Shown: in pieces, positions 13,001 through 28,000 of the stretch | How positions within the stretch are numbered: position 1 is the first letter of the stretch | Layout of the letters: each line of letters begins with the position of its first letter | Program-made: the position numbers and the translations under genes | Origin: Hirundichthys speculiger | Taxonomy: Eukaryota > Chordata > Actinopteri > Beloniformes > Exocoetidae | Direction of reading: 5' to 3' | Assembly (NCBI GenBank): GCA_018398805.1 | Contig: JAGFBZ010000011.1 | Span: 310,001-374,000 of the forward strand | DNA length: 64,000 bases | Notes under the pieces: generated by a model | What the model was told of the DNA's origin: nothing | What the model saw: the letters and a program-made list of their open reading frames with translations, nothing else | Databases searched by the model: none

Positions 13001-16000
13001 GCAGGTCTGTGTATGTGTCCCTGTTTTATTAATGGATGACTGACAGCTCAGTTCAATAAATGCATCATTAAAGTTTGTCCTTGTCACTTTTATGATTAAT
13101 GTTGACATAATGTATTCAGGCTGGTATGTGCATGCGCACTTCTGCTTGCCTCCGTGTGGGTTTGTCTGTGCAGAATATGTGTCTCCTTTCTGACAGCTTT
13201 CATGCGTATGCATGAGTGCGGAGTGTCCAATCTAAGTGTGTCCTTGTGTGTTTACAGGGGACTCCAGAGCGTCTGATCATGCACCTGGTGGAGGAGCCAT
13301 CGGTGGTGGACCCCACTTATATCGAAGACTTCCTCCTGACCTACAGGACCTTCCTTTCGAGTCCTATGGATGTTGGCAAGAAACTGCTGGAGTGGTTCCA
13401 GGTGGACAGCCTGCGGGACACGGTCAGTGTGTGTGTGTAATTTACATGTATGCCTATCTTCGTGATGGCATTTTGTCCAATCCTGCCCTTCTCTTAACCC
13501 TTAATGCCCATCTCAGTGTGAAGAAGTAGATACACAGTGCAAGATAAAATTATGTTAGGTTAAGGGTTAAAATAGTGCTTTAGGAAGAATAGTAGTGCTT
13601 GTGAAGGATAATGGAAAAGTTTGGAAAAGATGGGTATGAAAAGATGGAAAAGGTCAGATTTTAAGAAATTTGTCAGTGTTTTTTCCCATTTATGCCATTA
13701 TTTTGCTATTTTGCTCCTATCAACTCTCCTGATGTTATTCATTCATGCCCATCGATGGAAATTAATGTCGTATTGCTCACCTGCTGATCAATATGAGTAG
13801 CAAGCTCAGCTGTCCTTGAGCCAAGTAGTGATTCGTTCATGCCTGACACTCCCAAAGTCTATAGCTGCTTTAACCTAAGATTAGTCTTGTAATGCCAATA
13901 GTCTTTCTGCAGGTGTCATTCAGGTTCATAATCTTCAGCTCCTATAAAACACGATCAAATTGTATACAGAGAAGGGAAGAGAAATCAGGAAGAGAAGGGA
14001 AGATGTGAGAAACCAAAGAGTAGAACTGAATTGTTGCTCTGACCTTTTTCCTGCCACCATAAACATCAGAAATGGTTGATTCGTATTGCTTTTATCCCAG
14101 TAACTGTGACACGAATATTAAGAAGTCAACCATGTAAAACATTTCTTTGCAGCCATTTTCAAAGTCACTAAACAGCATCTTTGCTGTTTGCCTTTTTTTT
14201 TTACTAGCTTATATGTATATTTTTCTAGAAAACAGGGACAGCTACCTTTGCAATTTCTTAGCATTATCAGTGTATATAAAGGAGAAACGATTAACAGTCT
14301 TAGGAGGTTTAGCACAGTAACTCCTTTTAGAGCAGTCATATTGACATTTAGACTGCTACTGTGCCCTTAAGTAACCCTCAGCATAAATGCGTTGCAATAA
14401 AATAAGGCTTCTGACTCAACACCAACATTATTGACAATCTCCAAGAGCTTTTGAGATATTGTTCCTTAAACTTGCTCTCTCAGAAATGGCATCAGGTCTT
14501 TGAAGAAATGAAAAGTGGAAAATAACTGCATTTTGAACAAAGTTGTCATTGTGTCACAGGTTACAAGGATAGTGCTTCTGTGGGTAAACAACCATTTCAA
14601 CGACTTTGAGGGTGACCAAGCTATGACACGCTTTCTGGAGAATTTTGAGAAACACCTTGAAACCACAGTAAGATCAAGTAATATTATAAATTTGAATGTG
14701 TTTAAGCTGTAATTATATTCATCTTAAATGTTGCAGAATTATACTCTTATAAATTATACTCATGATTGCATTGAAAGCTTGGTTTCTCTATTGAAGGATT
14801 GACTTCATGGCTTCATAATTCCAGTCTGCCTTGTCAGAATTGTTGATCAAAATGTTATTAACATTTTTTTGGGGGGGTGAGATAACAACATACAATAGCA
14901 AATTAAAATGCTGGTGTCCTCCAGTTCATTATTGTCTCATTCCTCCCTGCCTCTCAGAAAATGAAGGGCCATTTGCGGCTGTTGAACATTGCATGTGCAG
15001 CCAAGGCGAAGTTGAGACAGATCACACTGCAGAAGGCATCCAGGGATTCGCCGCTCTACTTTAGCTTGCAGGGCGGCAGCGAAAGAGGATTTGGGATCTT
15101 TGTTGAATCAGTGGAAGAAGGAAGCAAAGCTGCAGAGGCTGGACTCAAACGGGGAGATCAGGTGAGTGCATGTAATGTGGCGTCCTATAGCAAGTAAGTG
15201 GTAATAAATAGTACAGTAAGTATTTGCTGTTGCAAGCGTTATCTTACCCAAAACTAGCTGGGCGATGAGGGCAGTAACTAAACTTAAACTAAATGAGTGG
15301 ATAAAAAAGAGCCAAGGAACAAATTATATTTAAAATCAAATAATGTATTAATAAGTCAGTTCAAAAATCACAACTGAAAGAAATCTACAGAAAAACAAAT
15401 TTAAGTTGAAATTAAATGTGGCTTAAGGCACAAAGAAAGTTTATCACGCTCTTTCCAGTTTCAAATTCAAATACAAATTCAAATATACTTTATTGATCCC
15501 CCAAGGGGGAAATTCAGGTTTCAGTCCTGTCCAGTTCATGTCCTGTGGTCTGAATGCTAACTCTAGTTAACAGCCGTTCAAATCAGTTAACAGCTGTTAA
15601 AACCAGTATATCTCCATAAAGATGAATCACGTGAGATATCTCCAGGTCAGAGGAGGAAACACAGATGAACCAAACTGTGTCTTCTGGGAAGACTGAGCTC
15701 CCTCAGTTCAGTGAACGATGGAGCCGACCGTCCCAGAGCCCGGTTCATCCCGTTTCAGGGGCACAGACACCTCTCGTACATAAGCTGAAAGTCCTCATCA
15801 CACTGAACCTGGTTTTGAATCCCAGTCGCTGGCCCTTGATTTGTCCATCTCCTTAAAAAAAACAAAAAGGACAATCTGTATATTCATACTAAAAGTGTAT
15901 AAGCATTCTCTCTGAGTTAGGGTTGATGTTTTGCCTCTTTGTGAGCGATAAGGTTGTAAGGTCTTGTGATCTGATGTGGTTACAAGGTCAGCAGTCTTTT

Positions 16001-19000
16001 TTCTTTTTCTTTCATTTTTTTTTTTTTTAGTACAGTCTCATGTGACACTGTGGTTAAACTGTGTTGTAGCACGGACACAATATTTCCCTAAATGTGCAGG
16101 TCTTCAGTTACTCAAAGGCAGAAGTAATGTAACACCACTATCTTCATAGTTTGTATTTTGATTCAGTACATCAGGTAAACAGAAAATTACAATTTCCATG
16201 TTTTGGAGCTCTTTCTTTGTAATAACACAGGAACAAAGAATCATAACACTGTGGGAGTTGGGGAACCAGTCAGTCAGTTACTTACCTTTTTTTTTTTGAC
16301 AACTTGTTAGGTGCAATGTGTCAAGAGGTCAGTGTGACTTCTTGTTTCCTTATTTGACTTGTTATTCATGCAGCACAGAGCAGTAAGAGTGAAATCATTC
16401 TTGTAAGATGATCACGAGAGGTGCGCGTGTATGTGTGAGTGTGTGTGCGTGCGGGTCACATTTTCCAACTGCTTTTAAGTTAAAGGGAGGGTAAGTAGTT
16501 TCGGGATGATGTCTGTTGACATGGGAAACAAAAACTTAAAACCAACACATGGCGTTAGCTCCTCCCTCTTCTTCCATCCAGCGTTTCCCTTGAAAACACA
16601 GCCCATCATCGACTTTCCCAAGCACCCCACCCCCCACTTTTTATGTGCAAGCATGAGCACAAACCCTCCCTGTTTGTTCTGTGTTGAAGGGCAGATTGTC
16701 CCCACTCTGTTTTCTGTTTTTGAAGACAAGGTGGTTGTTGTTTTTGTCTTTTTACTTAGCCTAACGTTTTAACTACTGTAATGAAACTTATTTCCTGTAA
16801 AGGCAATATAAAATGGCAAGTTCCCTTAAAACGCTGGACACGCACTTTCCTTTTATGTCACTTGTAAGCTAGAACCTAACACTTATCGATGTATTTATTA
16901 AATTTTTTTCTTGAGGTAAGGTGATGGCAAGAAAAACATCATGACAGGTGAATCAGAACATTAATGTGTTTTAAATGTCAGTCAAAGACGATCCAAATGT
17001 TTTATTTTTAGGTTTGTTTTCAGAGAACTGAATAGGTGTTTCTTAAAAAAATCCTAGACTGGGTTGAATTCACAGAAGCAAAGTCATTTTGGATTCCACT
17101 GTGGTATATAAATATACCAGCACTTGGTGATTCATAAGTATGTTTTATCTGTTGTTTTAGATCATGGAGATCAATGGTCAGAACTTCGAGAACATCTCCT
17201 TGTCCAAAGCCTTAGACATCCTCAGAAATAACACACACCTCTCCCTCACTGTCAAAACCAACATATTTGGTGAGTAAAGTTGTAAATCAGGTGTCTGTAC
17301 CAGATATGACAAATATTAGTTTAAAATGTATATGATAAAAATATATTACAGACAGTGACAAGCCAGTTGTCTACTTCCATCCTTCTAGTGTTCAAGGAGC
17401 TCCTTAGCAGAATCCTGCATGAGAAAAAGAATGGTGGCCCTCACATTCCCAAGATCCAGGAGAAAAAAGGCAATCGTTTCTCCATCCCCGACCTACCTGG
17501 AGACATGGAGTTCCCTACAGACCACAAGAGCACCCGGAAAATGAAGGCCAACACTGTGTCAGGAGGACGAAACAAGATCAGAAAGATGCTGGAGAAGACG
17601 CGTTTCAGTATACTTCCACCTAAACCCTTCAGGTAAGCTGCTGTATGCCAGCACTCCTTTGATGAGGATAAATTAGATGCATTGTTCAAGTTGTGTGCAA
17701 AAAAGGAAATTGTTAAAAATGGAATGGTAATTATGGTTATTAACTGTGGTAATTACTTGTGTATATAACCTGAAATTAGTTGCATCGCAGAAAGGCTTTC
17801 TGGAGTTCTTTCTAAGTTTGTAGAGATCTGATGGTTTACTTAAATCTTAACAATTTAAAAGAAGTGAACTACCCTTTTGCCTGTTGGTTTCTTGTTTTCA
17901 TTGTTTTGGTGAAAGTCTAGCTTTCTTGGTGTTTGTTTGAACAGAACTCCTCATCACACTTAACAAAATTATAGATGGCAATTTCATTATAACTGATGCA
18001 TTTGTTGTAAAGTGCTAGCTTGTGGTCTATCCAGACACACAAAGGTTGGGGTTAAATTAAATAGCAGATGTTCTTTCTTTCACTCTTGGCCTTCCTACTC
18101 TTCCTACTCTCATCTCCTCGGCTGAAGAATGTAGATTGATTCCAGGCAAATCAGAAAATGATCAAAGCATTGTCAAAAATGCAGCTAGTACCATCCATAC
18201 TAGTCATTGGACTGGCTCCATCTGGGGAAGTTGTGGAGATGAGGTTCACATTCAATATTTCCACCTGTAACATGGTGATACAAACTTGATTCTGTTTCTG
18301 AAGTTCATCCCTCTCCAGGCCTCATTTGACTCCACATTGTGTCAGTGCCAGAGAGGGAGTATACACTGTTCTCGCCCTGTTAATTAAAGCGCTAACTTGT
18401 TCAGTCTAATGCACACACAGCCACTGTCATGCATATGCTCTTACTTTTTTCTCTTGGTGTCTCAGTTTCCAGCTTAGCGTTGATTGTGTCCACAAAGCCA
18501 TAATATTTGCTCAGAAACTGAATGTGCTCAATCTCACAGCACAGTTTTGTACTGCCATTTGATCCGACTGGGTGCACATCTCCCAAAGACTCTCCACTGC
18601 CATCGATTTATCAACCAAACAAGGACTTTTACTGCTCTTTCTTTAAAATGAGTCTTGGGTTCAAAGGAATTGATGGGTGATTAAATGGACTGGAGACAAG
18701 AATGGAAGTGAGACATGGATTAAAGTCAAGCAGGGTGGAGCAAAGCAGGATAATGTGGATAATAATGTGAGGAGAGGAAAGGATTCTGCAGTGTTGTTTG
18801 TGTATATGTGTGTGTGTGGGCTTATGTGTTTATAAAAGGTGCAGGCTAGTATACTCTCACACTGGATTCACTGCCATTTTTTAACAACGCGTTACCTTTT
18901 TTTTTTCTCAGAAACACTTTCTTGAACAGTGTTCCCCAGTTGCAGTCCTCAAGGGCTGTTTTTTTTTAGATGTTTTCTGATCCAACACACTTCATTTACA

Positions 19001-22000
19001 AGGATGGATCATTAACAGACTTGTGGAGTCCTTGATGACAAGCTGATGGTGATCTTTTCATATAAATCAGGTGTGTTGGAATAGGAAAAAGTCTAAAACA
19101 TTTATAATAGTTTGTAGTTCTGTTCAACAAATCACTGTATATAAAGGTGTGACTCTGTTATTGATCCTCAATATGATTATGTTAAATTACTTAGTATATT
19201 CTGTATAATTTCTTTCTATTTTTGACATCTCATAGTGTTTGCCGTCATTGTGAAATCCTTTCTCACATTTTTCTGCTCATTTATTTTAAGAAACCTGTAT
19301 GTCAGTATGTCAAAGCGCTGTTTGTTGTATATCCTGCCTGTCGAAGTATTTGTTTTTAGTGTTTGTGAGAATGAGTTCTTGTCACACAGCTGCACATGTT
19401 TTGCCGAGTCACTTCAGCAGGGCTCTGTTTCTGCTTTTTTTTTCTTTTAGTAATTTTTTTTTTGTGTGTGTGTTTTTCACACCTTTAAATGTTGTTTAAA
19501 TGTCTCTCTTCTGTCTGTCTCTGCTGCTTCAGGGGCCTATTTGGGTAAGACCTCTTGTGTAACTCCCCATGCTGCAATTATTTAGTTCAGCATCCATCTT
19601 CAGCCCTGCACACAGCAGCCAGCCTCGCAAAAACAGACAAGCACACTCATGAGCATTACTGACCTTCAGCAAAATGGCTGAGGAAATGCATTTACAGGTT
19701 TCATGTTGATTTCTTTAACACATAAATGGCCACAAAGTTCAAGTGTTAATCCTTTCCTAAAGTAATAACTGTATGCTCATCACAACATATCCATTAGAAA
19801 GGCTGTATGTTCATTTCCAAGAAGACTTGAGGCAGCCATTACTACCAAAGGGATATTTACTGAGTGTTAAGAGAAGGATGTGAGTGGAATATTGACTCTT
19901 TTATTGTTATTAAATTTAAAAAGCACATTGTGAAAACTGTGTGTAAACCAGAAGAAACGTGGTCAAAAAATGTGAAAATGGAACAAAAATCTTCTACCTC
20001 TGGGTCACTGTCTTGAGCTTTTCTTCTCAGTGTTAATATCATTACAGTTGTAATCCCTTCTAAACCTGACAGTGTTTCTGTTCAATGTCGTATTTTAAAC
20101 CCAGTCCCCTCCTCCTGATTTTCTTTCCTTTTCTTTTCGCACTTGTTCCTTTTTTAACCATCTTTGTCCCTTCTTTTAGTTCAGTTCCACCAGTATGTAC
20201 CTCTCCCTTGGTGATTCACAGATTACAAGGGGTTTGTTACAGCATAGCTGCATCTATGGAAGCCCTACATTTCTGTACATGCTGTGCAGACACAACTAGA
20301 CTGTAACTGTAAGAAGTATGTAGGCAAAGGGAAATTAACTCTAAACCCTCAGACATAACAGTCACCAAATGACTTTCAAAATTATAAGAACTTAAATGCA
20401 CATAATAAATGGTGTATGTTTACTAGTATTGAATCAAAACAGCATCAATGTGCTGATTTCCCAGCATATTTTACTTGGTTAGAGTTCATTTTCAGTTTGT
20501 AGTGCTTAAATACACTCACCAGCCACTTTATTAGGTACACCTTGCTAGTACCGGGTTGGACCCCCTTTTGCCTTCAGAACTGCTTTAATCCTTCGTATCA
20601 TAGATTCAACAAGGTACTGGAAACATTCCTCCAAGAGTTTGGTCCAAATTGACATGGTAGCATCATGCACTTGCTGCAAATTTGTCAGCTGTACATCCAT
20701 GATGCGAATCTCCCGTTCCACCACATCCCAAAGATGCTCTACTGGTCTGAGATCTGGTGATTGTGTAGGCCATTTGAGTCCAGTGAACTCATTATAATGT
20801 TCAAGAAACCAGTCTGAGATGATTCGCACTTTATGACATGGTGCGTTATCCTGCTGGAAGTAGCCAGCAGAAGATGGGTCCACTGTGGTCATAAAGGGAT
20901 GGACATGGTCAGCAACAATACTCAGGTAGGCTGTGGGGCGTTGACACGATGCTCAATTGGTGCTAATGAGCCCAAAGTGTGCCAAAACGAGACTCATCAG
21001 AACAGGCAACATTTTTCCAATTTTCTTTTGTTCAGTTTTGGTGAGCCTGTGTGAATTGTAGCTTCAGTTTCCTGTTCTTAGCTGACAGGAGTAGCACCCG
21101 GTGTGATCTTCTGCTGCTGTAGCCCATCCGCCTCAAGGTTGGATGTGTTGTGCATTCAGAGATGCTCTTCTGCATATCTCGGTTGTAACGAACGGTTATT
21201 TGAGTTATAGTTGTTTTTCTATCAACGCGAACCAGTCTGGTCATTCTCCTCTGACCTCTGGCATCAACAAGGCCCACAGAAATGCTGCTCACTGGATATT
21301 TTCTCTTTTTCGGACCATTCTCTGTAAACCCTAGAGATGGTTATGGTAAAAATCCCAGTAAATCAGCAGTTTCTGAAACACACAGACCAGCCCGTCTGGC
21401 ACCAACAACCATACCACGTTCAAACTCACTTAAATCACCTTTCTGCCCCATTCTGACGCTGGTTTGAACTGCAGCAGATCATCTTGACCATGTCTACATG
21501 AATAATTGCATTAAGTTGCTGTCATGTGATTGGCCAATTAGAATTTGTGTTAACGAACAGTTGGACAGGTGTACCTAATAAAGGGGCCATTGAGTGTGTC
21601 CCTTCATGTTACAGTAAAATAATGAGTTCTATGAGTTTCCAGAGCTTTATGAGGTCAAAGCTGTATAGTTCTCTTTTTATCATACAAGGCTAGAGTTTGG
21701 GGGCCTTTTAGAAAGGCACCTGTGTTAGTTATAGCTAAAAGTAAACACACAAAGATGTAGTTAAAGTATAAACAACAACATTACACACGTGTTTGTGACT
21801 TGTGACATTTGTGACTTTCCAGTGGGTTGCTTTGTGTCATTGTCTTGTGTGTTTGGTGAACATGTGTTTCTATTCATGAATATTCCTTATTCCTGCCTCT
21901 CCCGAGTCCTCCTCATGGATCAATCTCAGCAGGATCCCTGCTGCATATTAAAAGATAGATATGTTATTGACATTTTGTCTTTTTGTGCAAGAGTGGACAT

Positions 22001-25000
22001 TTTCATTAAAAGTTATTTTTTTTCCAGTGTTATGAACTGTAATTTTGATTTGATTTTAATAAGGTTCCTTTTTTTTCTTCACTTAATACTTAGAGCATAA
22101 GAGGAACAAGCTCTAGAGAAAAATGTCCACTGTTGCGAAATAATAGCTTTTGGTAGAATGTTGTTTTTGATGGCATAGCCTTTACTTGTCTCTCTTTTTC
22201 TTTTTCACAATATCAATCCCTTTCCCAAATTCTCATTTCATCCTCCTGCACCTTCACCAACTTCCTCTCCAGTGATGGTGGCATCGGTCAGTCTCAGGAT
22301 GACAGCATTGTGGGAACCAAGCAGTGTCGTCACAGCGTGGCCATCATGCCTATTCCCAGCAACCTTTCATCCAGCAGCCCAGACCTGCTGCAACCAGCAA
22401 CCAGTGTCCTCGACTTCTCCAACCCTGCTGGTAAGAAACAGGTTTCTGTGTGGGTACAGGCGTGATATATTCTTTTTTTTTTTTGTATGATTTCTGACCT
22501 CAAGTTCAATAATTTGTTCTGTGAACATTTCTAAGAAAAAGAAAATACACCTGAATTGAATTTAAAGGACTTGTTAGGGCTGCTGTGGAGGAATCCCCAC
22601 TTGAGGATCAACTTTAAGTAAACTGTTGGCTTAATTGATTGCATGTGTAAGACGGAAACTATACTGTAAGAGCTGCAGTTAAACTTCTAACTTCCAGCAC
22701 AGTGCACTGACAGTGTTTTTCTAATTTGACCAGCTCTGAGTAGCACGGTTGCTGAAACCAAAGTCAAAAACAACTGCTGGGAACGAGCTGCAAAGTGTGT
22801 GAACATGTGAAGTTAACCAGCCCTTAAGTATGATCCATCATTAAAGCAGTAGATCAGAATATGATAATGCCGGTGTCTTCAGTTTAAATTGAAATCTGCT
22901 CTTATTCTGTCTATTCTCATGACGTCAATTTTAATCATCTTTAGCTGCAATTTTGGCTGTGTAATACATTACTCAGTGAAAATCAAGAACTCGTAAGCAG
23001 ATCAAACATAATTTTCTGAGACACCCACACTGATTAAATGTCCTTTAATTAGTGAAATGAGCTATTTAAAACCTGGAGGTTGTCTAAAATAGATATTGCA
23101 TTGGGGGGGGAGGACAACAACCTGAGACTATTGCAGTAGTATGAAGAAAGCTCATGCTCAGCAGAGACAGTCAAAGGATTTACATAGTCTCTAAGAAACA
23201 TGACACACATTCACATATCAAGATTTAGACAGTGGCTCGCTAAAACCCAAAACCTTCCTTCATAATCTGGATTCTGATTCCTGCTGTTTCTTGAATCTCA
23301 GTGATAATTTATGTGAAAGAGAAAAAAAAATCTGCATGAAACTCCATTTTACTGCAAGTCACTTACTTTGACTATTAATGATAATATATATTTGATGGCA
23401 ACTCCATTTTTTTTAACATGTATGTTGAGGGAAAACAATTAAAACCTGTTCTGAAAGTGAAATTGAAACATCAAACACAGGATTAAACCAACACATTTAA
23501 TCACATTTGTGCACTTGACTGTGTGCACTGTGAATGTCAGGGAAGCAAAGCTTTCATTACACTGGCCAGCAGCTGTTGCTGACCTTTTGTGGCCTCAGAC
23601 ATCACTGAGCATTTCCGGTGTCTCAGTCGCAGTTGAAGGCTTCTCTTCTGGAGCCGTTTGTCACACTTAACCCTAACCCACTGAACAGCAGAACCACTTC
23701 TGGAGTTAAGGACTCCAAAGTGCTGCAAGGAGGTGTGCAAACAAGCTGTCATCTTTGAGCATAATGAGTGAAAAAGCAGCAATCTGGGACTAGAATTCTG
23801 CTCAACGTCGTCTTCCAGTTTTATCTCTCCTTTTCCTATGAAAACCAGAATAATAGAAAAATCATTCACTTGTGCTGAGAAAGAAACCCATCACTCATCC
23901 AAAGGAAGCCCATGAAGGCTTCTTGGATACACACAAGTCATGTTCTCTGGCTCATTAATATTTAAACTAACATGGAAGGACCCTGTGAATTTCTGTGTTT
24001 CAAATTGGTGTAGACAAAATGACTGAGAGAAGGTAGAGCAAGAGGAAAGAAAAAAAGATGGAGACTTACAAAGAGAATATGGTGTTGATTCATTCCACTT
24101 GCTTTTTGTGATACAGATGACACAGACACATGGCTACCTTTAGATCTCTAGTTCTTGGACCTTTGTCACATGTGGGTCTATTATACTACAGTACAAATCC
24201 ACAACCACATAAATCACCTGCCATACTCTCAAGTTTCCTTTAGTACTCTGACCTCCCATTAGGTTTATTAGGTAAAGCGAAGAACAGCCTTTCGAAACAA
24301 AACATCTTTTTCCAGATGTTTTGCAGAGCTTGTAATACTCCTAACAAGTCCCTGCCAGTGACTACGTTAACATAGAAATCTGAAACACACATCAACAGCC
24401 CTTTTTCCAAGCTTGAGAAATCCAAAGTTTAATTTTCATGCAGATGTTGCTTGATTGTTTAATAGAAAAATGCAGTTTTTAATAATTTTAGACCCTATTT
24501 AACTTAATTGTTCTGTGATCAGATTTGTGATGTTTTGCTGACTTTCCTTCCTGTTAAACAACATTTAATAGCTCAAATGATTAATTATTTAATAGATAAA
24601 GCTATCAGTAATCAGAATGAGAACCGTCCTTAATTACAGCCCAATGGATGCCAGTGTTGCTCTGCTTTTATAGATATTCACAGTAGTTTTGTGTCTTCTC
24701 ATACATGTAGCTGTGTGTGAAGCCACACTGTCAGAGCCTCAGTTTGCTTTGTGTTGTGTCTTTGTTTCTTATTCTCTTCTGTCTCTTGTGCCCCTCTTGC
24801 TGTGATTTTGAACAGATGTTCTGGTGATGACATGTTGAGTCATACTCTACCTCTCTGTTTTTCCATGAGCAGATTAACACTGAAGTGGAAACTCCACTGG
24901 TCTTCCCTCGTTCTCTTCTGTCATAATGTTTCCAGCTACTGTCTGTCTTCTTGTTCCTCTAACTTGTAATTACTGTGCTTTCTCTTTCTCTTCCCTGCTT

Positions 25001-28000
25001 GCCTAGCCCTGGGGCTGTACTGTAAGTATAAATCTCTTCAGTGTCACTGTCTGATTGGCCCAAAGCCCCCCTGCACCCCCTCCTTTGTTTTCCATCCTGA
25101 TCTTTGAGTCTTACACATGCACTGCTCCTTTCATGTCTGCATCCATCTGGGTCTTGTATTGTGCTTGTACTTTGATTTTTGATCTTTTTTTTCATGAGGA
25201 CCTACAAGTATCAGATTATTTATCATGTTTGTCTAACATACACATTGACTCGCGCTTCCAGATGCAAGATGAAAATAAATGCAAAGGCACGTGGTTCATA
25301 ATTTGATTTTTTTTTCTTTTAATGCCAATCTTCTGATAGTTTTCACATAAAAGCTTGAGCATTTTCATCCACTACATATCGGAAGCTATACATTTTCAGA
25401 TAAACTGATAAAGAAAACCTTAAATAATGCCACCATGATCCTTTGACTTCTAACAATTAGGACCTTTTCTGTATTAGATCAGTCCCAGCTACTGCTCTCT
25501 TGACCTCAGGTGCACCGCTCTTTATTGATTTGGATGTTTTCATATGTAATTTATGCATTCAGACAGTGTGAAAGATCGAATGGGAAAAGCTTTGGCAAAT
25601 AGTGAAACGGAGTGCAAGAAGGAAGACTCTTGATGCTCACAGGAAGTGTTTATCCTCTCCTTGTGCTGTGTTTGCAAAAACCCGATGTGGAAATTGTCTT
25701 TGGCCTCAGTCCATAAATAGATTCTCTGGTGTTGATGAGAATGAATGACACTTTATTAAAGATGGTAATTGATTGTTGATTGGATGTGTGGCCGGGTGTA
25801 CAGTGATTGTTCTCCTGTGCACAGGTCAGGTCGCAGCTCACCCACAGGATTAAACATGATTAGCCCCCCACCCCCCCCCCCCCCCACCCCCCCAGGATAT
25901 GATAGTCTGCTATTTGTTTGAGAGCTTCCCATTCTCAAATTGCAAATCACAGCTAATGAGACAAAAAAGCATTTAGTTTCCAGTCAACTGGCTCTAACCC
26001 ACCCTGTTGCACATAAACAGAGGCTCTCTTCTACTACAGCAGCACAGGAGGAGGGAAAGCAGCAGAATCTGGTGCATGTCCCCATCTCCACCATAAAACT
26101 CTGTTATCATTTAGCTGTCATATAAAGCATTTATGTCTTGTGATAGAAACCAGCAAATGTAAAATAAAAAAACAAAAAACTGATTTGAGTAATTGCTTAA
26201 TTTAAAGGTTATTAATCAGTATAAATAAGCATTCGCTGTACGTAAACACTGTTAAGTCACTAAAACTTGAGAGCAATTAATTCAAAATATAATTTTATGT
26301 GAAACTGTTCTTCAATGCACCATAAAGAATAAAGAGGTAAAAAAAAAAAAAAAAAAAGAGAAGGCATAGAAATGTGGGAAGCAGCTCAAAACAAAATGCA
26401 CCAATACATCCATGACAAAATGCCAACAGGACACCATAGACAGCAGCAGGTGCAACGCTAGCTCACTCCCTACAAGCACAAAATGACTTGTCAGTACAGG
26501 TGAATCCATTTTAATCCTATTTACACACACACACACATGTGTAGCTCCTCAAGCAAGAAGAATAGACTGACAACCCGCATTCAATCTAACAGTATTGTTA
26601 TTGGTTTTGCCTTCAGCAGTTTGTTTCTGCCTATAGTGTAGCTCCTGTAATGATTGTATTAAAAAATGTTGTCATGTGAGCACACACCATGGAGACAGAT
26701 AGATCACATATTAAAAGGGTGAAGACAACATGCTTTAACCCATCTCTTCTTGATAAACATGAAGTGGTGGGTATTTGTGTGGGTACATGTGTGAGTAGTC
26801 TTGCACTCCAAAGTCATAAATAAAACAACATTTATTTTTCCTTTTTACAGCCTCACAAGATCAAAATCAAACAAAGGGAACATGTGAAAACACACACATT
26901 TGTTATATCACTGTGACTGCTTCATCTGGCTGTCTGATAGTTTCTACACTCGAGTCTGTGTTGCGCTCATAACTCGTTCTATTAAAGGCGTTTAGCTGCC
27001 TGTGACTGATGAACTGAACACTCCTCCTTACTCAGACATAGGGATCTTTAATGCAGGAGAGGAAACATTTCCATTATTTAACATGCATTTTTCTTTGTAC
27101 GTTATATGCAACTTCTCCAACATCAGCAGCTCCATTAATCTGCAATTACCACTAGCATTCACTCTTTATTTTGGTTTGATTAGCCACCTCCTCAACCTCT
27201 CCGGGAGGACTCAAAGGTGTCCCCAGGCCAGCCAAGAGAAGTAGTGTCTCCAGCGTGTTCTGGGTCTGCCTCACGGACCTTCTCCTCGGTTGGACATACC
27301 CAGAACACCTCCCCTTGGAGGCATCCTGGCCAAATGCTTGAAACACATTAAGTGGCTCCTCTCAGTGTGGAGGAGCAGCGACTCTACTCTGAGTCTCTCC
27401 CAAATGACTGAACATCTCACCTGATCCCTAAGGGAGAGTCCAGCCACAACGAGGAGGAAACCCATGTCAGCCACTTGTATCTGTGATCTCATTCTCCCGG
27501 TCATATCCCACAGTTCATGACCTTAGGTAAGGGTAGGAACAAAAATCGACCGGTAAACAGCCACAACAGACCCAGTGGTAAGAACAAAAACCCTTAAAAA
27601 TAGCACAGCGTTGGGGGGAAAATTTTAGTTTGAGTTCTGCAGTAGTTCTGGCTGCCTGCCATTCCAGCTTCTTGCATGCATGCATGTTCCTCTTTATCTT
27701 TCTGGGTAGATTTGTCCTTCTTTTTTTTCCTCTGTCTTGTTCAAGTTTTTAAAAATATTTTTATATATTTATACAGAACTTTTAAAACGACCGAGCAACT
27801 CAAAGCACTTTACAGATGAACAGCAAAAAGGAGCTGGTGGAAGGAATTAAGCAAAATAGAAAAAACATAGCTCAGTGGGTAAGAGGGCAGCTCATGTACA
27901 GAGGCCACAGACCTCCTGCAGCGACCGCAGGTTCAACTCCCAGCCTGCAACCATTTGCTGCATGTCTTCCCCACTCTCCCTTCCCCATCTGCCTGTCCCT

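Larger units (their letters stand above)
17633..22272 (+). other. Intron holding a microexon candidate, a MITE and a Tc1/mariner relic
   Basis: This intron contains a palindromic MITE (about 18925-19110), a 12-nt microexon candidate (19533-19544) and a Tc1/mariner copy (20513-21597). Elsewhere I see only AT-rich sequence with T runs. Confidence 0.7.

Noticed and set aside
27866..27945. A possible tRNA gene (A and B boxes present)
   Set aside because: The arms do not pair as a tRNA, and a SINE body with an A-rich tail follows.
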